Below, piece by piece: positions 1 to 10,770 of a stretch of DNA of 64,000 nucleotides (its first letter is position 1; every line of letters begins with the position of its first letter). This stretch comes from Nectonema munidae (lineage: Eukaryota; Nematomorpha; Nectonematoida; Nectonematidae): NCBI GenBank assembly GCA_030549495.1, contig JAUIRK010000919.1, positions 1,361,001 through 1,425,000 of the forward strand, in the 5' to 3' direction. The notes under the pieces are model-generated. The model was not told where the DNA came from, searched no databases, and was given only the letters and a program-made list of their open reading frames with translations. Both the position numbers and the translations under genes were made by a program.

Positions 1-1281
1 GCCTATATTTCAGAATGTGTTAGCTTCAATGTAAGTTCTTTTTTGTTATCCAATCTGTTACAATGATGTTGTCGCTTTATCTTCTATGAAGATCTACTTT
101 ATTCAGTATGTTTCTCATTGTAAGAAATCTCTGGCTGGATATATCTAGAGCTTTCGATACGATCAATCATAGTGTTTTGCTCCATAAGTTGTTTCGGTTA
201 GGATTCAGATACAATGTGCTTGTTTGGGTCAAGAGTTTTCTTTTTAAGAGATCTTTTTTGTCAATGTTAATAACTCTTCTTCTGGTACAAGAGAAGTAGA
301 ATGCGGGGTTCCTCAAGGATCTATTCTTGGTCCTTTTCTTTTCTTACTTTATATCGATGATCTTTCTAAAGTTTTTGACCAATATTGTACTTACCCCTTT
401 TATGCGGACGATGTTACTTTACTTTTTGATTTTTCATCTTCTACATCCTCCGTTGTTAATAATTGCCTCTCTAGTATCGACAATTGGTGTACAATGAACT
501 GTCTTGCGCTCAATATAAAGAAATGCAAGTATATGATTTTTTCTCATATTAAGAGTATCACAGTGTGTGTCTCGCTATTATGGTATTTTTTCAACCTACG
601 ACACTTTTTACCGCCTAACATCCGTAGGATACTATACATTGCTTATATTTATCCTCATCTTCTTTACTTAAATGTTATATGGCGAGGTTTCAATTTAGTA
701 TTTATTGATAAACTCTTCAGAATACAGAAAAAATTTCTTTTATTTGTCACTTCTCAACAGACTTCTCTTTTGCCTCCTTTTCTTGATGTTTATAGAATTA
801 ATATTTTCACCCATTTAGTTTAATCATATGTTGGTAACTATTTCTTCTCTGCGTATTTTATCCTTAATTGTTCTGTCCATAATTACTTTACTCGCAATAA
901 TGTGTCTATCCATTTTAAACATATATCTTGCAATTCTAAATTTAGAAGGATCATTATGAATACGTATAAATATGTTAATATCTATAAAAACTTTTTAGAT
1001 TTTTCTACCCTCAGCAGATTTAAAAATGAGCATTTGAGTCGCTTCTTTATTAAATCTTTTTATTTATTATTATGCCCACGCTCTTTGTATTTTCATCTTT
1101 TTTTTAATTTTCTTACTTGTAGACAATTTTAACTGCTTTACCTATTTACTCTACCTTGTTGCCTAATATTCACTACTATCATGCTACACACCTATGTTTA
1201 GTGCTTTAAATATTGTGTTATATATCTATATAAACGTTTTTTTCCTTTAATTAATTTTTGTGGGAGTTCCTGCATCTCGAT
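1..1281 (+). mobile_element. LINE fragment: reverse transcriptase and 3' UTR, cut by window edge
   Basis: Degenerate non-LTR retrotransposon of the CR1/Jockey type. Visible RT motifs in order are WLDISRAFDTINHSVLLHKL (about 135-195), ECGVPQGSILGPFLFLLYID (about 297-355) and FYADDVTLLF (about 400-430), followed by a thumb-like stretch NIRRILYIAYIYPHLLY (about 620-670). The pieces lie in different frames, so it is a pseudogene with several frameshifts. The RT start and any endonuclease lie left of the window or are lost. The tail after about 1135 is AT-rich 3' UTR, interrupted at 1282 by a hAT element and resuming at 1959. The family call (LINE RT) is firm; the clade is inferred. Confidence 0.85.
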
Positions 1282-1950
1282 TAGGGTGTCCACCCCGGGA
1301 TTCCTCTTCCTCGAGTCCCCGGGGAATCGTGAAATTTCAAAATCCTCGTCCTCGAAAAAAAAATTTTAAATTTCCTCGGGGAATATTTGAAAAAAAATTT
1401 TTGTCGAACCCGAAGACAAAAATATCGAAGTAACGGAGAAGAAAGATGAAACATTAATCGTTAGCAACCAAAAAACAGAGAAGAAAAGCGTGAAGGAGGA
1501 ATTGGACGAATTTCTGAATATTAATGAAAATGAAGAACGTGAAACTAAAAGCAAGATTTCAAGCATAGAGGAAATAATGAAAAAAACATTTGACCTTTAT
1601 TTAGAAACAAATAGGAGGCCCGAAGTTTTAGAAACTTTATTCAAAAATTTAAAGAGCATAAAAAACCAACTTCTGTGGATGCCGAAAGAGTGTTTTCGTC
1701 AATGGGTTATTTTTCTACAAAAATAAGAAACCATTTGAATGATGAAACTTTGAACGCTCTAATTTTTCTTAGATATTTTTTTAAAAAATAAATCTTTTAT
1801 GCATTTAAATTTTTTTCAATAAAAATCTTATATGAGACTTTTAAATTTTCTTTTCTGAACAGTTTTTACTGTAAAAAAATCGCTTTTTCTTCCAAATTAC
1901 GAGGTCCTCGTTCCCCGGGAATGAAAAAAGACCTTAAAGTGGACACACTA
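1282..1950 (+). mobile_element. hAT deletion derivative with 8-bp target duplication
   Basis: Bounded by TAGGGTGTCCAC at the left and GTGGACACACTA at the right, an imperfect 12-bp terminal inverted repeat. It is flanked on both sides by ATCTCGAT (1274-1281 and 1951-1958), the 8-bp target duplication expected of hAT transposons. Subterminal GC-rich blocks (CCCCGGG, TCCTCG) occur near both ends. It encloses the C-terminal end of a hAT transposase, so it is an internally deleted copy of an autonomous element, inserted in the LINE 3' UTR. Confidence 0.88.
1669..1791 (+). pseudogene. hAT transposase C-terminal dimerisation remnant
   Basis: An open stretch of 40 codons ending in TAA reads TSVDAERVFSSMGYFSTKIR followed by NHLNDETLNALIFLRYFFKK. 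This is the conserved hAT C-terminal signature (AERVFS... RN.L...TL.AL.FLR) that mediates transposase dimerisation. Upstream coding sequence (about 1490-1665) is acidic, lysine-rich and in a different frame, and I cannot assign it to a named domain. The catalytic DDE part and the BED finger are missing because the element is internally deleted. It cannot encode a working transposase; the remnant only identifies the parent family. Confidence 0.8.
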
Positions 1951-1958
1951 ATCTCGAT

Positions 1959-2045
1959 GGATGAAATTTCTCGTTGTCGTTCTCCGCCCAAAGTTGGGTG
2001 AAGATTTCTTATTACTTTTTTCAAATAAATTTTTCAACTTTTAAA
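1959..2045 (+). mobile_element. rest of LINE 3' UTR after the hAT insertion
   Basis: The sequence directly after the second ATCTCGAT continues the LINE 3' UTR interrupted at 1281 and runs into an AATAAATTTTT-like tail. The assignment rests on the target duplication. The exact LINE end is uncertain. Confidence 0.5.
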
Positions 2046-2129
2046 AAAATTTGATTAAACTACCGTTTTTTGTATACTATGATTCCTTACAAAATGTAAA
2101 AAATAGAAGCGTTACCAAAGAACCCTATA

Positions 2130-2560
2130 ATGGTTAGCTACTTCAACGTTGGCTTTTGCTGCTTATAAAAACTTGAAAATATCAAATAAACTATCTCATT
2201 TTTTATGCCTCCTATTATTTTCAAATTATTCTGAGAACAGACAGTCTCATTTTAATAGTGAAAATTGCTTTATTAGTTTATTTTGTCTTCTTTCTCTCTT
2301 ATGTTAGCAAATTTTTCAATTTTGAGTAAAAGGTAAAGTAAAGGTACCGTGTGTGTGTTTTCGTTGACAAGGTACCGTGTGTGTGTTTTCGTTGACAAGG
2401 CACCGATGTACCGCTTATGTCAAACTATAAACAAATTGGTATCGATAACGAATCGAATCCAAAGGATTCCGTGCTGAGTCAATCATCTCAACCAACCTGC
2501 CATGCCACCCATAGAAGTTATTATAAAAGGCAAATCATTGCAAAATGTTTAAAGTTATTT
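2130..2560 (-). repeat. dispersed copy of the array repeat, with SINE head
   Basis: Matches the arm segment of the large array (compare 53020-53520) from the GCTTATAAAAACTTGAAAAT block through the tRNA-like head (B box complement near 2445, A box complement near 2490) to TTATAAAAGGCAAATCATTG. About 130 bp present in the array units is missing after the CCACCCATAG block. A local 28-bp direct duplication starting GTACCGTGTGTGTG lies at 2344-2400. This shows that the segment also exists outside the array. Confidence 0.75.
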
Positions 2561-2959
2561 TATTTTTGTAGCTTGCACCAATTTAGCTTTTAAACTATTT
2601 TTGAATGATGCTGAGAAAATGAAGTAATGCAATCTTAATTTATTGTTTGATTTTTGTTTGCACAATTTTATCTTTATTTTATACCCGTTTTTGAGAGTCT
2701 AACTAACTTACACTTATTCTTATACACTAAAAAGAATGAAAAAATTCTAATAGTAAGTTTTCTAATTTTAGTTCTGTTTTACATTTTTAATAGAAATTAC
2801 TTCAGAAAAGTTATGTAATTTGGATGTGTTTTTTAAATTTATTTTTCTCAATAAAACATTTTTGGAAGAAGAAATGGAACCACTGAAAATTAATGAATGA
2901 TTTTTTTCATTTAATAAAATTTCCTATTTTTTATTGAATTGATATCTTTACCCTTTCTA
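2561..2959. other. AT-rich spacer, nothing recognised
   Basis: Low-complexity AT-rich DNA with no coding signal, RNA gene or repeat end that I can support. Confidence 0.5.
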
Positions 2960-3215
2960 CACATAATTTGGAGATGGAGTGCATCTATTTGAAGTGAGAA
3001 AGAAGGAACTATATATAAGCCCTCATTCATTGTTCACGTTAAGCTTACTAGGGCGGGGTTAAAGTTTACATTAAACTTAAGTAAGAATGAAATAGAATAG
3101 ACAATAGAGGAGTAGGAATTCATTCTTGTCTTTTTTTGAAGAGCTTAAAAGTCCGCCCTCTCCAATAATTTCAAGGATATGCAGTGTGCACCCCTGAATC
3201 AATGACATTTTTTCA
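2960..3215. repeat. dispersed repeat, copy 1 (hAT-like terminus)
   Basis: About 250 bp shared with 10505-10770, including GCATCTATTTGAAGTGAGAA, TATATATAAGCCCTCATTCA and a terminal block CCAATAATTTCAAGGAT. It ends in TGTGCACCCCTG, whose complement CAGGGGTGCACA looks like a hAT-type terminus. It has no ORF and is probably a nonautonomous DNA transposon. Its left end is not defined. Confidence 0.6.
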
Positions 3216-3239
3216 TATAAACATCGCAGTGTGTTTAGT

Positions 3240-3540
3240 AGACTCTTTTCCCCTTTATATATACGACTTGCTTATCCTTGGGGAGTATTTGACGATCTCA
3301 ACAAGGTGGTGTAAGACTTTCTCATCTTTTGCGAATCCCACCATATGATCATGAATATGAAGAAGTCTTTACTCACTCCGAAGCTAACAGTGGATTTCCT
3401 GGGTGTCCTAATCAATTTGGATGAAAGATGCCTCGAATCTTCTACCAAGTACAAATCGAAAGGCGCCCTCACTCTCCTTGCAAGTGCCCTCCAGAGTCTA
3501 GACAAACCATTTCGGCAAATCCTTGTCTACGCCTAAGGAA
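3240..3540 (+). mobile_element. retroelement RT fossil fragment (DIRS- or LTR-type)
   Basis: A short fossil of a reverse transcriptase. It shows a YDLLILGEYL-like catalytic neighbourhood followed by KKSLLTPKLTVDFLGVLI, the pattern seen just after the active site in DIRS/Ngaro and LTR retroelement RTs. Only about 100 residues remain, with no flanking domains or terminal repeats. It is broken and old. The family assignment is tentative. Confidence 0.42.
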
Positions 3541-3730
3541 GTTTTGCAAGTTCTCCCCTCCCTTCAGAGTGCTTAATGGCGACACTACATAAGAAATGCT
3601 GGATGGAGGCGTGTCGTTTTATTCTTTCTAGACAAACACCTCTTTTTGAGCTTGACTGTTCATCTGGATTTATCTTTTGTAAATCCATAAAAAATGGTAG
3701 AAATTTCATTTGAATAGGCAATTGCATGAT
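3540..3730 (-). pseudogene. piggyBac transposase C-terminal tail fragment
   Basis: On the minus strand the segment reads LPIQMKFLPFFMDLQ then NPDEQSSSKRGVCLERIKRH. It resembles the tail of the piggyBac relic at 6520-6700 (LPLQIKFLSSFYGFK, DEPSSSKRGD), which leads into a cysteine-rich domain. Here only the first Cys and a CSVAIKH-like piece remain. I infer a detached piggyBac C-terminus. The match between the two loci is seen directly; the family name follows from the longer relic. Confidence 0.5.
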
Positions 3731-4088
3731 TTAAGATCTTACCTTCATACATTCTTTAGCTAAACGAAAGGAAAGATTTTTTATAAAAGTTTTTCTCCCA
3801 CTTTGTTTTGAATCAGGAAAAGATTGAGGAGAGTTGTATTTTGCAACAATTATGTATTCAAAAGAACTATGTCCAGATAATTGCAAAAGGAATCTAATGT
3901 TTATCTTCTACATGGCTTTTTTTATCTATAGATTCTAATCATTTTGTTAGCCCATCCACTCCACTTATACATGTTGTAGATAAACATTTTTTCAGGTTTA
4001 GAATGTTTACCAAATGTTTGGATGTTTTTATGCTGTGACGACAAAATATAGACTACTTTGAAATATTTTCGAGCGTATCTTTTAGTTA
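3731..4088. other. AT-rich spacer, nothing recognised
   Basis: No coding or repeat signal I can support between the piggyBac tail and the pogo/Tigger terminus. Confidence 0.45.
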
Positions 4089-4090
4089 TA

Positions 4091-5640
4091 CAGTGAAATT
4101 TCTCTAAACCGGTCCCTCATAAAACCGGCCACCACTTTAAACCGGCTGTTTTAAAAAGTCCCGGCAAATGCATATCGAAATTAATGAAAATTTTGTTTTT
4201 AAACAAGCCACCCCTCTAAAGCATACATCGGCCACTTATCTAAATTAACGTATACATTTTATACTGGCAATTACCCCCCTCAATACCGAACATACTCTTC
4301 ACCTGTAGATTATAGAGAATGTTTCAAGAGCTATAATTTTGTCACAATCTTTTCTAGGATGTTTTATCGGAAGGCACAAATGAAAGACATATATCAAACA
4401 CTTTGGACAAATGATATCTAAAAACAGTTATCAACTCTCATATAGGTTAGGAAGAGAGAGAGAGAGAGGTGAATTCTGTCAAAAGTGCTTAATCACTTAT
4501 CTTTTTTTTCTTTTGATTTTATTTCCGACTAACATCATACATAGGCAATACAGACAGGCGCGCGACAGTAATATAGCAATTCAACAGTTATATTTTTCGT
4601 GCGTTGCAAAACAAAACTCTCTCCGCTAAAAAGCAGTGTTGTAAAGATGGAAAAAAGAAAGTGAAAGATGACTGTCATGTTGGCATGCAGCTCAACTGGA
4701 GAAAAACATAGGCCACTAGTCATAGGTAAATGCAATTTAATTTTGGAATCCTTTGGTTCAAGACTTCTCTATTTTCTTTTTTTAGATAAAGCAACTAACC
4801 CCCGTTCTTTTAAAAATATTGACAAAACTAACTTAACCGTCACCTACTAAGCCAATAAAAAATCTTGGATGACGTCAAGCATATTCGTAGACTGGATACG
4901 CACATTGAACAATAAAATGAAGCTTCAACAGGGAAAAATATTGATGTTTTTGGATAATGCTGCATCTCACACACAAGATATAAGACTCAGCAACATTTAT
5001 CTCAAGTTTCTACCACCGAACACCACCTCTGTACTCCAACCCCTCGGTCAAGGTGTTATTAGATCGTTTTGTTTAAAGTACTTTATCGAAAATTAATGAT
5101 AACTTCGCTTCTCACTAAATTGGACAACTCAAGTTCAACAGCAGAACTTTGTAAAAAAAATTTCTCTTTTAGATTCGAATGTGGATCAGAAGGGCTTGGG
5201 ACAATGTAAAAGAAACGACCATTAAAAATTGTTTTGCTTCAGTGGGATTTTCTTTTTTAAATTTGAATGATGATGATCAAGTTCATCAACTAGCTAATGA
5301 ATTTGAAATAGAAAATGTTGATTCAAATTTTGATAAAGGCCTGCCAATTGAAGATGACTCTAATGAATGGGAAAATACTCTCATTGTTAATTATTTGCCA
5401 AAGCAAGCAGATCTTGAAAGTAATAATGATAATGATGGCGATTATGATAATGACTCAAATCCAACATTACAAAAATCAAGATTCTCTATCTCTCGAAGAA
5501 AATCTTAAAGAATTTTAAAAAATTTATGAAACAACTGCAATCAAGTGCATTTTACCGAAAACCTTGTCTATTATTATAGATATTGAAGAACTAATAATTA
5601 AAAAACGAGTGAAATAAAAACAAACAACCATCGAAAGGTT
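4091..5640 (+). mobile_element. pogo/Tigger-type DNA transposon, 3' end lost
   Basis: Starts at CAGTGAAATTTCTCTAAACC directly after TA (4089-4090), as pogo-type elements insert at TA. Repeated ACCGGCC/AAACCGG motifs follow in the subterminal region, as in Tigger ends. The DDE transposase lies inside (4560-5508). No matching right terminus was found before the piggyBac relic at 5711, so the 3' end is missing or too decayed to recognise. The end coordinate is approximate. Confidence 0.72.
4560..5508 (+). pseudogene. pogo/Tigger DDE transposase relic
   Basis: CENP-B/Tigger-like DDE_1 transposase, broken. In order: FRALQNKTLSAKK (about 4580-4635), MTVMLACSSTGEKHRPLVI (4668-4724), ATNPRSFKNI (about 4790-4820), SWMTSSIFVDWIRTLNNKM (about 4865-4920), KILMFLDNAASHT with the second catalytic Asp (about 4936-4975), FLPPNTTSVLQPLGQG (about 5008-5055) and WIRRAWDNVKETTIKNCF (about 5182-5240), then an acidic tail. 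The family's third catalytic Asp (PLDQG) is Gly here. A stop follows TVTY at 4847-4849, and frames shift at least twice. The insertion at 4726-4785 begins GT and ends in a pyrimidine tract plus AG; removing it restores the LVI.KA.NPR alignment, so it is probably an intron. The N-terminal HTH is not recognisable. Confidence 0.82.
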
Positions 5641-5710
5641 TTTAAAGCGTTAGATTTTTCATTTTTACTGTTCAATAAAAAATTCATTTCTTTTAACGTT
5701 GTAATTAATT

Positions 5711-6720
5711 ATGAAGAAACATAGATATAACATTGTGTTAAGTAATCTTATAACTTATATAAAATACAAAACTTTCTCTGTTGATGTTAGTTTCTCTGAA
5801 TCTGACTCTGGCTTGAGCTATATTTCAAGTTCGGAATCTTCTTGTTCTGAAATTACTGACGTTATAGATGATAGTTTAATTGCTCCTGATAATACTATCT
5901 TCACATGGGACCTAAGTTCTTCGATTTTTGGTAGAACTCCAAGGAGTATTATAAGAAAAAAGATCTTCCTGGACCTTAAGGAATGATGAAAAATACTAAA
6001 GATATTCCTGATATATTTAAATTATTTTTGCTCTAAATTTGATCACATATATTTATGAAATGACTATGAATAAAATGAAACGAAACTACAAGTAAGTTTT
6101 TTAGTTGAAACATTTTTTGTAGTAAAGCTAATTTTTTAAGGTTACACGTGAATTTGAAAGCATGCTATCAAAACTTTAAGATTTTCCATTTGTTATCCTA
6201 TTTTGCTTCCTTACTATATATCGGACAAAATGGAGATCAAACAATTAAAATGCCAGACTTATTTTCTACATATGGGAATCCTTTTTTGAGAACCGGTTTT
6301 GATGATAAAAGACAAAAAAAAGATTCATGATTATTTTCGTAATGTTTTTACATCTCACTGGACACCACATTCACCTCTAACAATAGATGAACAGCTTATT
6401 CATTTTAAAGGTAAATGTTCAATGAAAGTTTATGACCCAAAAAGCCCGATCCTTATGGTTTGAAATGCTATCATTTGAACCTTTCTTTCCTCCTACCTGA
6501 AGAAAGCATGAAAGTAAGAACAATGCTTGAACTTCCTTTGCAAATCAAATTTTTGTCATCTTTTTACGGTTTCAAAGAAAGTTCCGATGAACCGTCAAGT
6601 TCAAAGAGAGGTGATTGATATATATGTTTGAATAAAAGAAATAAAATATCAAGAAATTGCTCAGTGTCTTCGTTTCATCTCAAAAGTCACTTTAAATTTG
6701 CTTGTTCTACATGTATATAA
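5711..6720 (+). pseudogene. piggyBac transposase relic, internally deleted
   Basis: The N-terminal part is acidic and serine-rich (FSESDSGLSYISSSESSCSE, about 5790-5860), as in piggyBac proteins. It is followed after a gap by FASLLYIGQN...MPDLFSTYGNPFLR (about 6200-6295) and TIDEQLIHFKGKCSMKVYDP (about 6382-6442). The last carries the first catalytic Asp (IDEQL) and the YGLK continuation. The sequence then jumps to a C-terminal tail (LPLQIKFLSSFYGFK, 6530-6575) and a worn Cys/His-rich region to about 6720. The second and third catalytic Asp regions are absent, so this is a deletion relic with added frameshifts and stops. No TTAA-bounded termini were found. Confidence 0.7.
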
Positions 6721-7448
6721 ACACTGTATTTTTTAAAAAACCTTCATCTAAAAGTTTTACTCTTTCTTTTTGTAATAAATAAATTGAATTTAAAATCTTT
6801 GTATTTTTTGCAAAAATACTCTGTTTTTCAATAAAATTAACGCCATCTACAGTTTTTATTCTAATTTCAAAACATTTATCATAAGTTTAAAAATTCACAA
6901 AATTTTTGAAATTTTTTTTTTAGATTGAATGAAGATTCATTGCTTTTAAAAATTTACCTTTAATTTATATAGTCTTCGTCAATGAAATTTTTTTGTAAAA
7001 TGGGATTAAAAATGTGTCTCAGTTAGTTAAACAGTTTTGTGTACTCTCTATGGCTAACCCCCTGCAGAAATATTGAAAAATGAAAATGTTAAATTTTTTC
7101 AACTAAATTGTAGAGAAAAGAAAGCTTAATAAATATGAAGAATTTTCTTAAAAAGGAATAAAACATCTATTTTAGATCAATTTTTAGTGCCAAAAAGGGG
7201 AAATAGAAAATTAAAAAAAAAACAAAAAAAATATATTTTTTGAAAAATTCAAAATTTAATGTTGATTGATTGATTGATTGAGCGGTGTTGACACAGCTAA
7301 TAGACTATAAAAGGTCCGATAGCTGGGAAAAGCGTGAGGTTAATGATGAAGAGAGCTGGGTAAAGAAAGTGGATGGCGTCAAAATAAAAAAATTAATGAA
7401 ATATTATTGAATAATGTATAAACAGGAATGAGAAGTTTGAATTGTGGT
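6721..7448. other. AT-rich spacer with short GATT repeat
   Basis: Noncoding AT-rich DNA. A small GATT tetranucleotide run lies at about 7261-7280. A slightly GC-richer stretch at 7281-7375 has no match I recognise. Confidence 0.45.
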
Positions 7449-7610
7449 TTAACCCTCATCCGTACACTATAAACTGGACACAGTTCTGTACAAGCTGTTA
7501 CATTTTGTAGTATAGCAAATTCACAAACTTATAAAGGTTGACATTTATCAATATAAATTTTTTTTTGTATTTTTGTAAATATATAATATCACATAAAGTT
7601 GTGCAAAGTT

Positions 7611-9445
7611 TTATTCAATGAAATTATAAATGTATTGTCTATTTTTCAAAAAAAAATACAAAACTGTAGTTTTCTTGATTCTATGACTGGGACAAATTGC
7701 AACGTCACAAACTTCACAAGCACTCCGACATGACTTTTTACAATATTTACAAGGCCTGGAATAATTTATTACTTTTCTTTTAAAAGGTGCGGGAGTTGTT
7801 TTTATATATCCGACAAGTATTCCTGCCTCTTTTATCATTTTCCTTAAACTTTGGCTTTGAAATCTTTTACTTGAGAATTCAAACGCAAGTTGAAAAGATA
7901 GATTTTTCAAAAAAGTTTTTCGGTTTTGGGAATAATCGTTTTTCTTCATTAAAATAAATGCGTTACTCCATGCTAGATCAATAAAGTTATAGTTTAAGAG
8001 AACTGGCCATTTGTTGGTTTTTCTTCGACAAGAAAACTCTTCAATTATAGAATCAAGCCAATCAACTCCATACTTATCTTGGTTGTAGTCCAAAATTATA
8101 CGAGGTTTTTTATCTAACCTCTCTGATATTTCAATGACAAGATGAGAGGAGGACAACATCAATACATTTTTATTTTTTTGGGAACATATGAGCATAGGGA
8201 GATTTTGTTTTCATGATCATATAAGGCTAAAGTTGTATGGACGTCTTTGTTTTTGACTGATTTTAAGCAAGCAGAAATTTCTTTTCTTCTTTTATTAATT
8301 GTTCCAAATATCGTCAAGTTTTTCTTTAAAAGTTCTGTAGCCAAGAAGTGAGAGGTGAAATACCTGTAGGTTACTATATCTCTACCACTATTCTCAAATG
8401 GTTTGACTAACTGTAAAACTGTTGTAGAAGCTCGTTCTGTGTTTTTATCTTTGCCAATTTCTTTGCCGGAATAAATGTATCCTGAAAGAGCAAAACCACT
8501 TTTGGCTTCACAACACCAAAATAGTTTTACTTCATATTTTCTAGGTTTTTGAGGCATAAAAGTTCTTCCGGGTATTTTACCTCTATACCCATAAAGCTGT
8601 TCATCAACAGTGAGAACATTTTCAGGTACAAGGAAAGCCAATAAATTTTTCTGTAACATTGTCCATATTTCCCTGACAGCTGCAAGCTTATCTGAACTTA
8701 TCCTTCTTTCCCTCTCTGAAGTTGTCAAATCGAAGACAGTGTAAAAAAAATTGAATCTTTAAAACCCAATTGTAGCTTTGTAAAATGGTTTTGAGTCATT
8801 TGGAGACCATAAAGAAACCAAACAAGTCATTTTGTCTCTATCAGAAGTTGCCCTAATTATAATACCATAGCAAGCATTTATTTCTTCACAAGAAAATTTT
8901 TTCATAAAAGTAGGATAAATTTTTCTTTTATTTTTGACTAAATACTTCCTAACTTAATACGAAACTTTTCTATTAGTGTATCTTGTAATATGAAGAAACA
9001 TGTCTTCATTGTAAAAAAGGAAAAAAGATTCAGCTTTGCTTCTGGGATCACATAAAGGTCTTATCTTTTGATTGAAAATATTTATTAATAAAGATCTAGC
9101 CAGGGGTGGTCTTTTTGAATACTTGACGTCATTACAAAAAATAAACTCTTCATCTTCAAATTCGTTAATGAAAAAGCTATTGGCGGTAGTACCGGGTTCA
9201 TCGTCTTCAATTACATCACTTAGACTATCATCATCTGAGATGTTGTCTTCAAACATGTCAATATCACCTTCGTTCGATTCTATTTCCTCATTATTTTCCA
9301 AAGATTCATGCGATTCTTCAATAACTTCTTCACAAATATTTTCATCAGTTTTTTCCAAATTGTTTCTTTCATCATCATCAGATTCATCACAAAGAGAAAT
9401 TAAAGCACGTGCCAATTGAAACGATGACCTTTGATATTTTTTCAT
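7611..9445 (-). pseudogene. piggyBac transposase with C-terminal cysteine-rich domain, inactive
   Basis: Reading 9445 down to 7611: an acidic N-terminus (IEESHESLENNEEIESNEGD region), then SKRPPLARSL. After a broken stretch around 8730-8950 comes LTVDEQLYGYRGKIPGRTFM (about 8550-8610), carrying the first catalytic Asp. The second motif, usually CDNWFTS, reads TYRYFTS (about 8350-8370), so that Asp is lost. The third motif KYGVDWLDSIIEEFS (about 8030-8075) keeps its Asp, followed by RKTNKWPVLLNYNFIDLAW. The end is a Cys/His-rich domain, CKYCKKSCRSACEVCD then CPSH (about 7680-7755), which in this family binds the terminal repeats. At least two frame breaks plus the missing catalytic residue make it non-functional. 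Confidence 0.88.
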
Positions 9446-9639
9446 CGAAAAGTAAGAAAAAACAGCAAAATGTGTGAAATGGTATCTCTAATAAATTAAG
9501 AAAAACGAGTCAAAACAGTCTGAAAAGCAAGGAAATTGAATGAATTGTGTATTACAAAAAAGGTGAAGAAAGAAGCTTACTGCTTTTAAAGAGGTAATTT
9601 TCTGTTTTGGCGCCAGACAATAAATTTATGAATGAAACA

Positions 9640-9850
9640 CTGTGTGCATATTCACTATACATAAATACGTATCAACAGTGATTCGCCTATACTACAAATT
9701 GTAGAACGTTGTACTATAAAGACAAAAACAGAAAATTTACGAAATAGATAATAGATCACAAAATAAAACATTTTGTGCATGCTCACTATACACAATACAC
9801 ATCGTCAAGGATTATTCGCTTCAAAACATTTATATGTAGAACACGTGTAG
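9640..9850. repeat. internal imperfect direct repeat in piggyBac end
   Basis: Two related blocks, about 9646-9715 (CATATTCACTATACATAAAT) and about 9775-9835 (CATGCTCACTATACACAATA), lie between the transposase start and the right terminus. Subterminal repeats of this kind are common in piggyBac ends. Confidence 0.55.
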
Positions 9851-9902
9851 ATTGAAATTTTATTAACTACAAATTGTAGCAGCCTGTACGGATGAGGGTT
9901 AA

Positions 9903-10500
9903 AGGGGAGTCAGTCTTAAAGTTCTTTCAACCGATTCGATTAGGCGAGATACATTTTTTGTAAACTGAGGATTTAGTAAAATTTCATATATAGACAGACA
10001 ACATAGAAAACCCATTTTCAATATGTTTTTGGCGTAACTGAAGGATCTCTAGTTTTGGGGCAAGAAAATTGTAAATGGTTGGGAGTTTCATTAAGGTTGC
10101 ATCCAAAACGGCAAAGTTTGTTTCGGGATTTTTTGATAAAATTAGATGTTAAAATCCAATATATTATACACCTTTTAATGTAAAAATTAGAAATATAAAT
10201 ATATTATTTTCTAAATATTAGCTCTTAAAAATTTTTAAATAATTTTTTTTTAAAATCCAACATTTTCTATATTTTCATATATTTAGAACACGAATATGTA
10301 ATTTATTTAAAAAAAATTAAAAAAAATTTATTTTTAATCAAATTTAAAAAAATCGAAAAATTTGTCAGTTACCTTGTTTGGGGTTGTTTTGTCGAAAATT
10401 GTATGCAACAAATATCAAATATTTTAACATCAACTTGTAGAGAAAGAGTTGTGCAACAAAATAAATTAGGATTTATTTTTATTCAATAAAATTTCCAATT
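9903..10500. other. AT-rich spacer
   Basis: Strongly AT-rich noncoding sequence with no coding signal. Confidence 0.45.
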
Positions 10501-10504
10501 TTTT

Positions 10505-10770
10505 TATTGTACAGATAATTTGGAGACGGTGCGCATCTATTTGAAGTGAGAAAAAGGAGATATATATAAGCCCTCATTCATTGTTGGCGTTAAGCTTAAG
10601 AGGGCGGGGGTTAAAGTATACATTAAGCTTAAGTAAGAATGAAATAGAATAGACAAGGGAGAAGTAGGAATTCAGAAAAATTTGTCGTCTTTTTTGGAAG
10701 ACGCTTGAAAGTCCGCCCCCTCCAATAATTTCAAGGATGCGAACCTGGATCAATCACATTTTTTTCATAT
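10505..10770. repeat. dispersed repeat, copy 2
   Basis: Second copy of the repeat at 2960-3215 in the same orientation: GCATCTATTTGAAGTGAGAA, AAGCCCTCATTCATTGTT, AGAATGAAATAGAATAGACA, and the end block CCAATAATTTCAAGGAT. Small indels and an extra GTCGTC segment near 10680 separate the copies. Confidence 0.6.

Larger units (their letters stand above)
7453..9898 (-). mobile_element. complete piggyBac element with TTAA target sites
   Basis: Both ends are visible. CCCTCATCCGTACA at 7453 and its inverted form TGTACGGATGAGGG at 9885-9898 are perfect 14-bp terminal repeats, each bordered by TTAA (7449-7452 and 9899-9902). A second block of similarity lies just inside (GCTGTTACATTTTGTAG on the left, GCTGCTACAATTTGTAG on the complement of the right). 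The element is 2,446 bp, close to the 2.4-2.5 kb of the classical autonomous piggyBac. It encloses a single transposase relic on the minus strand. Intact ends with a dead gene suggest a copy that could be moved only in trans. Confidence 0.92.
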
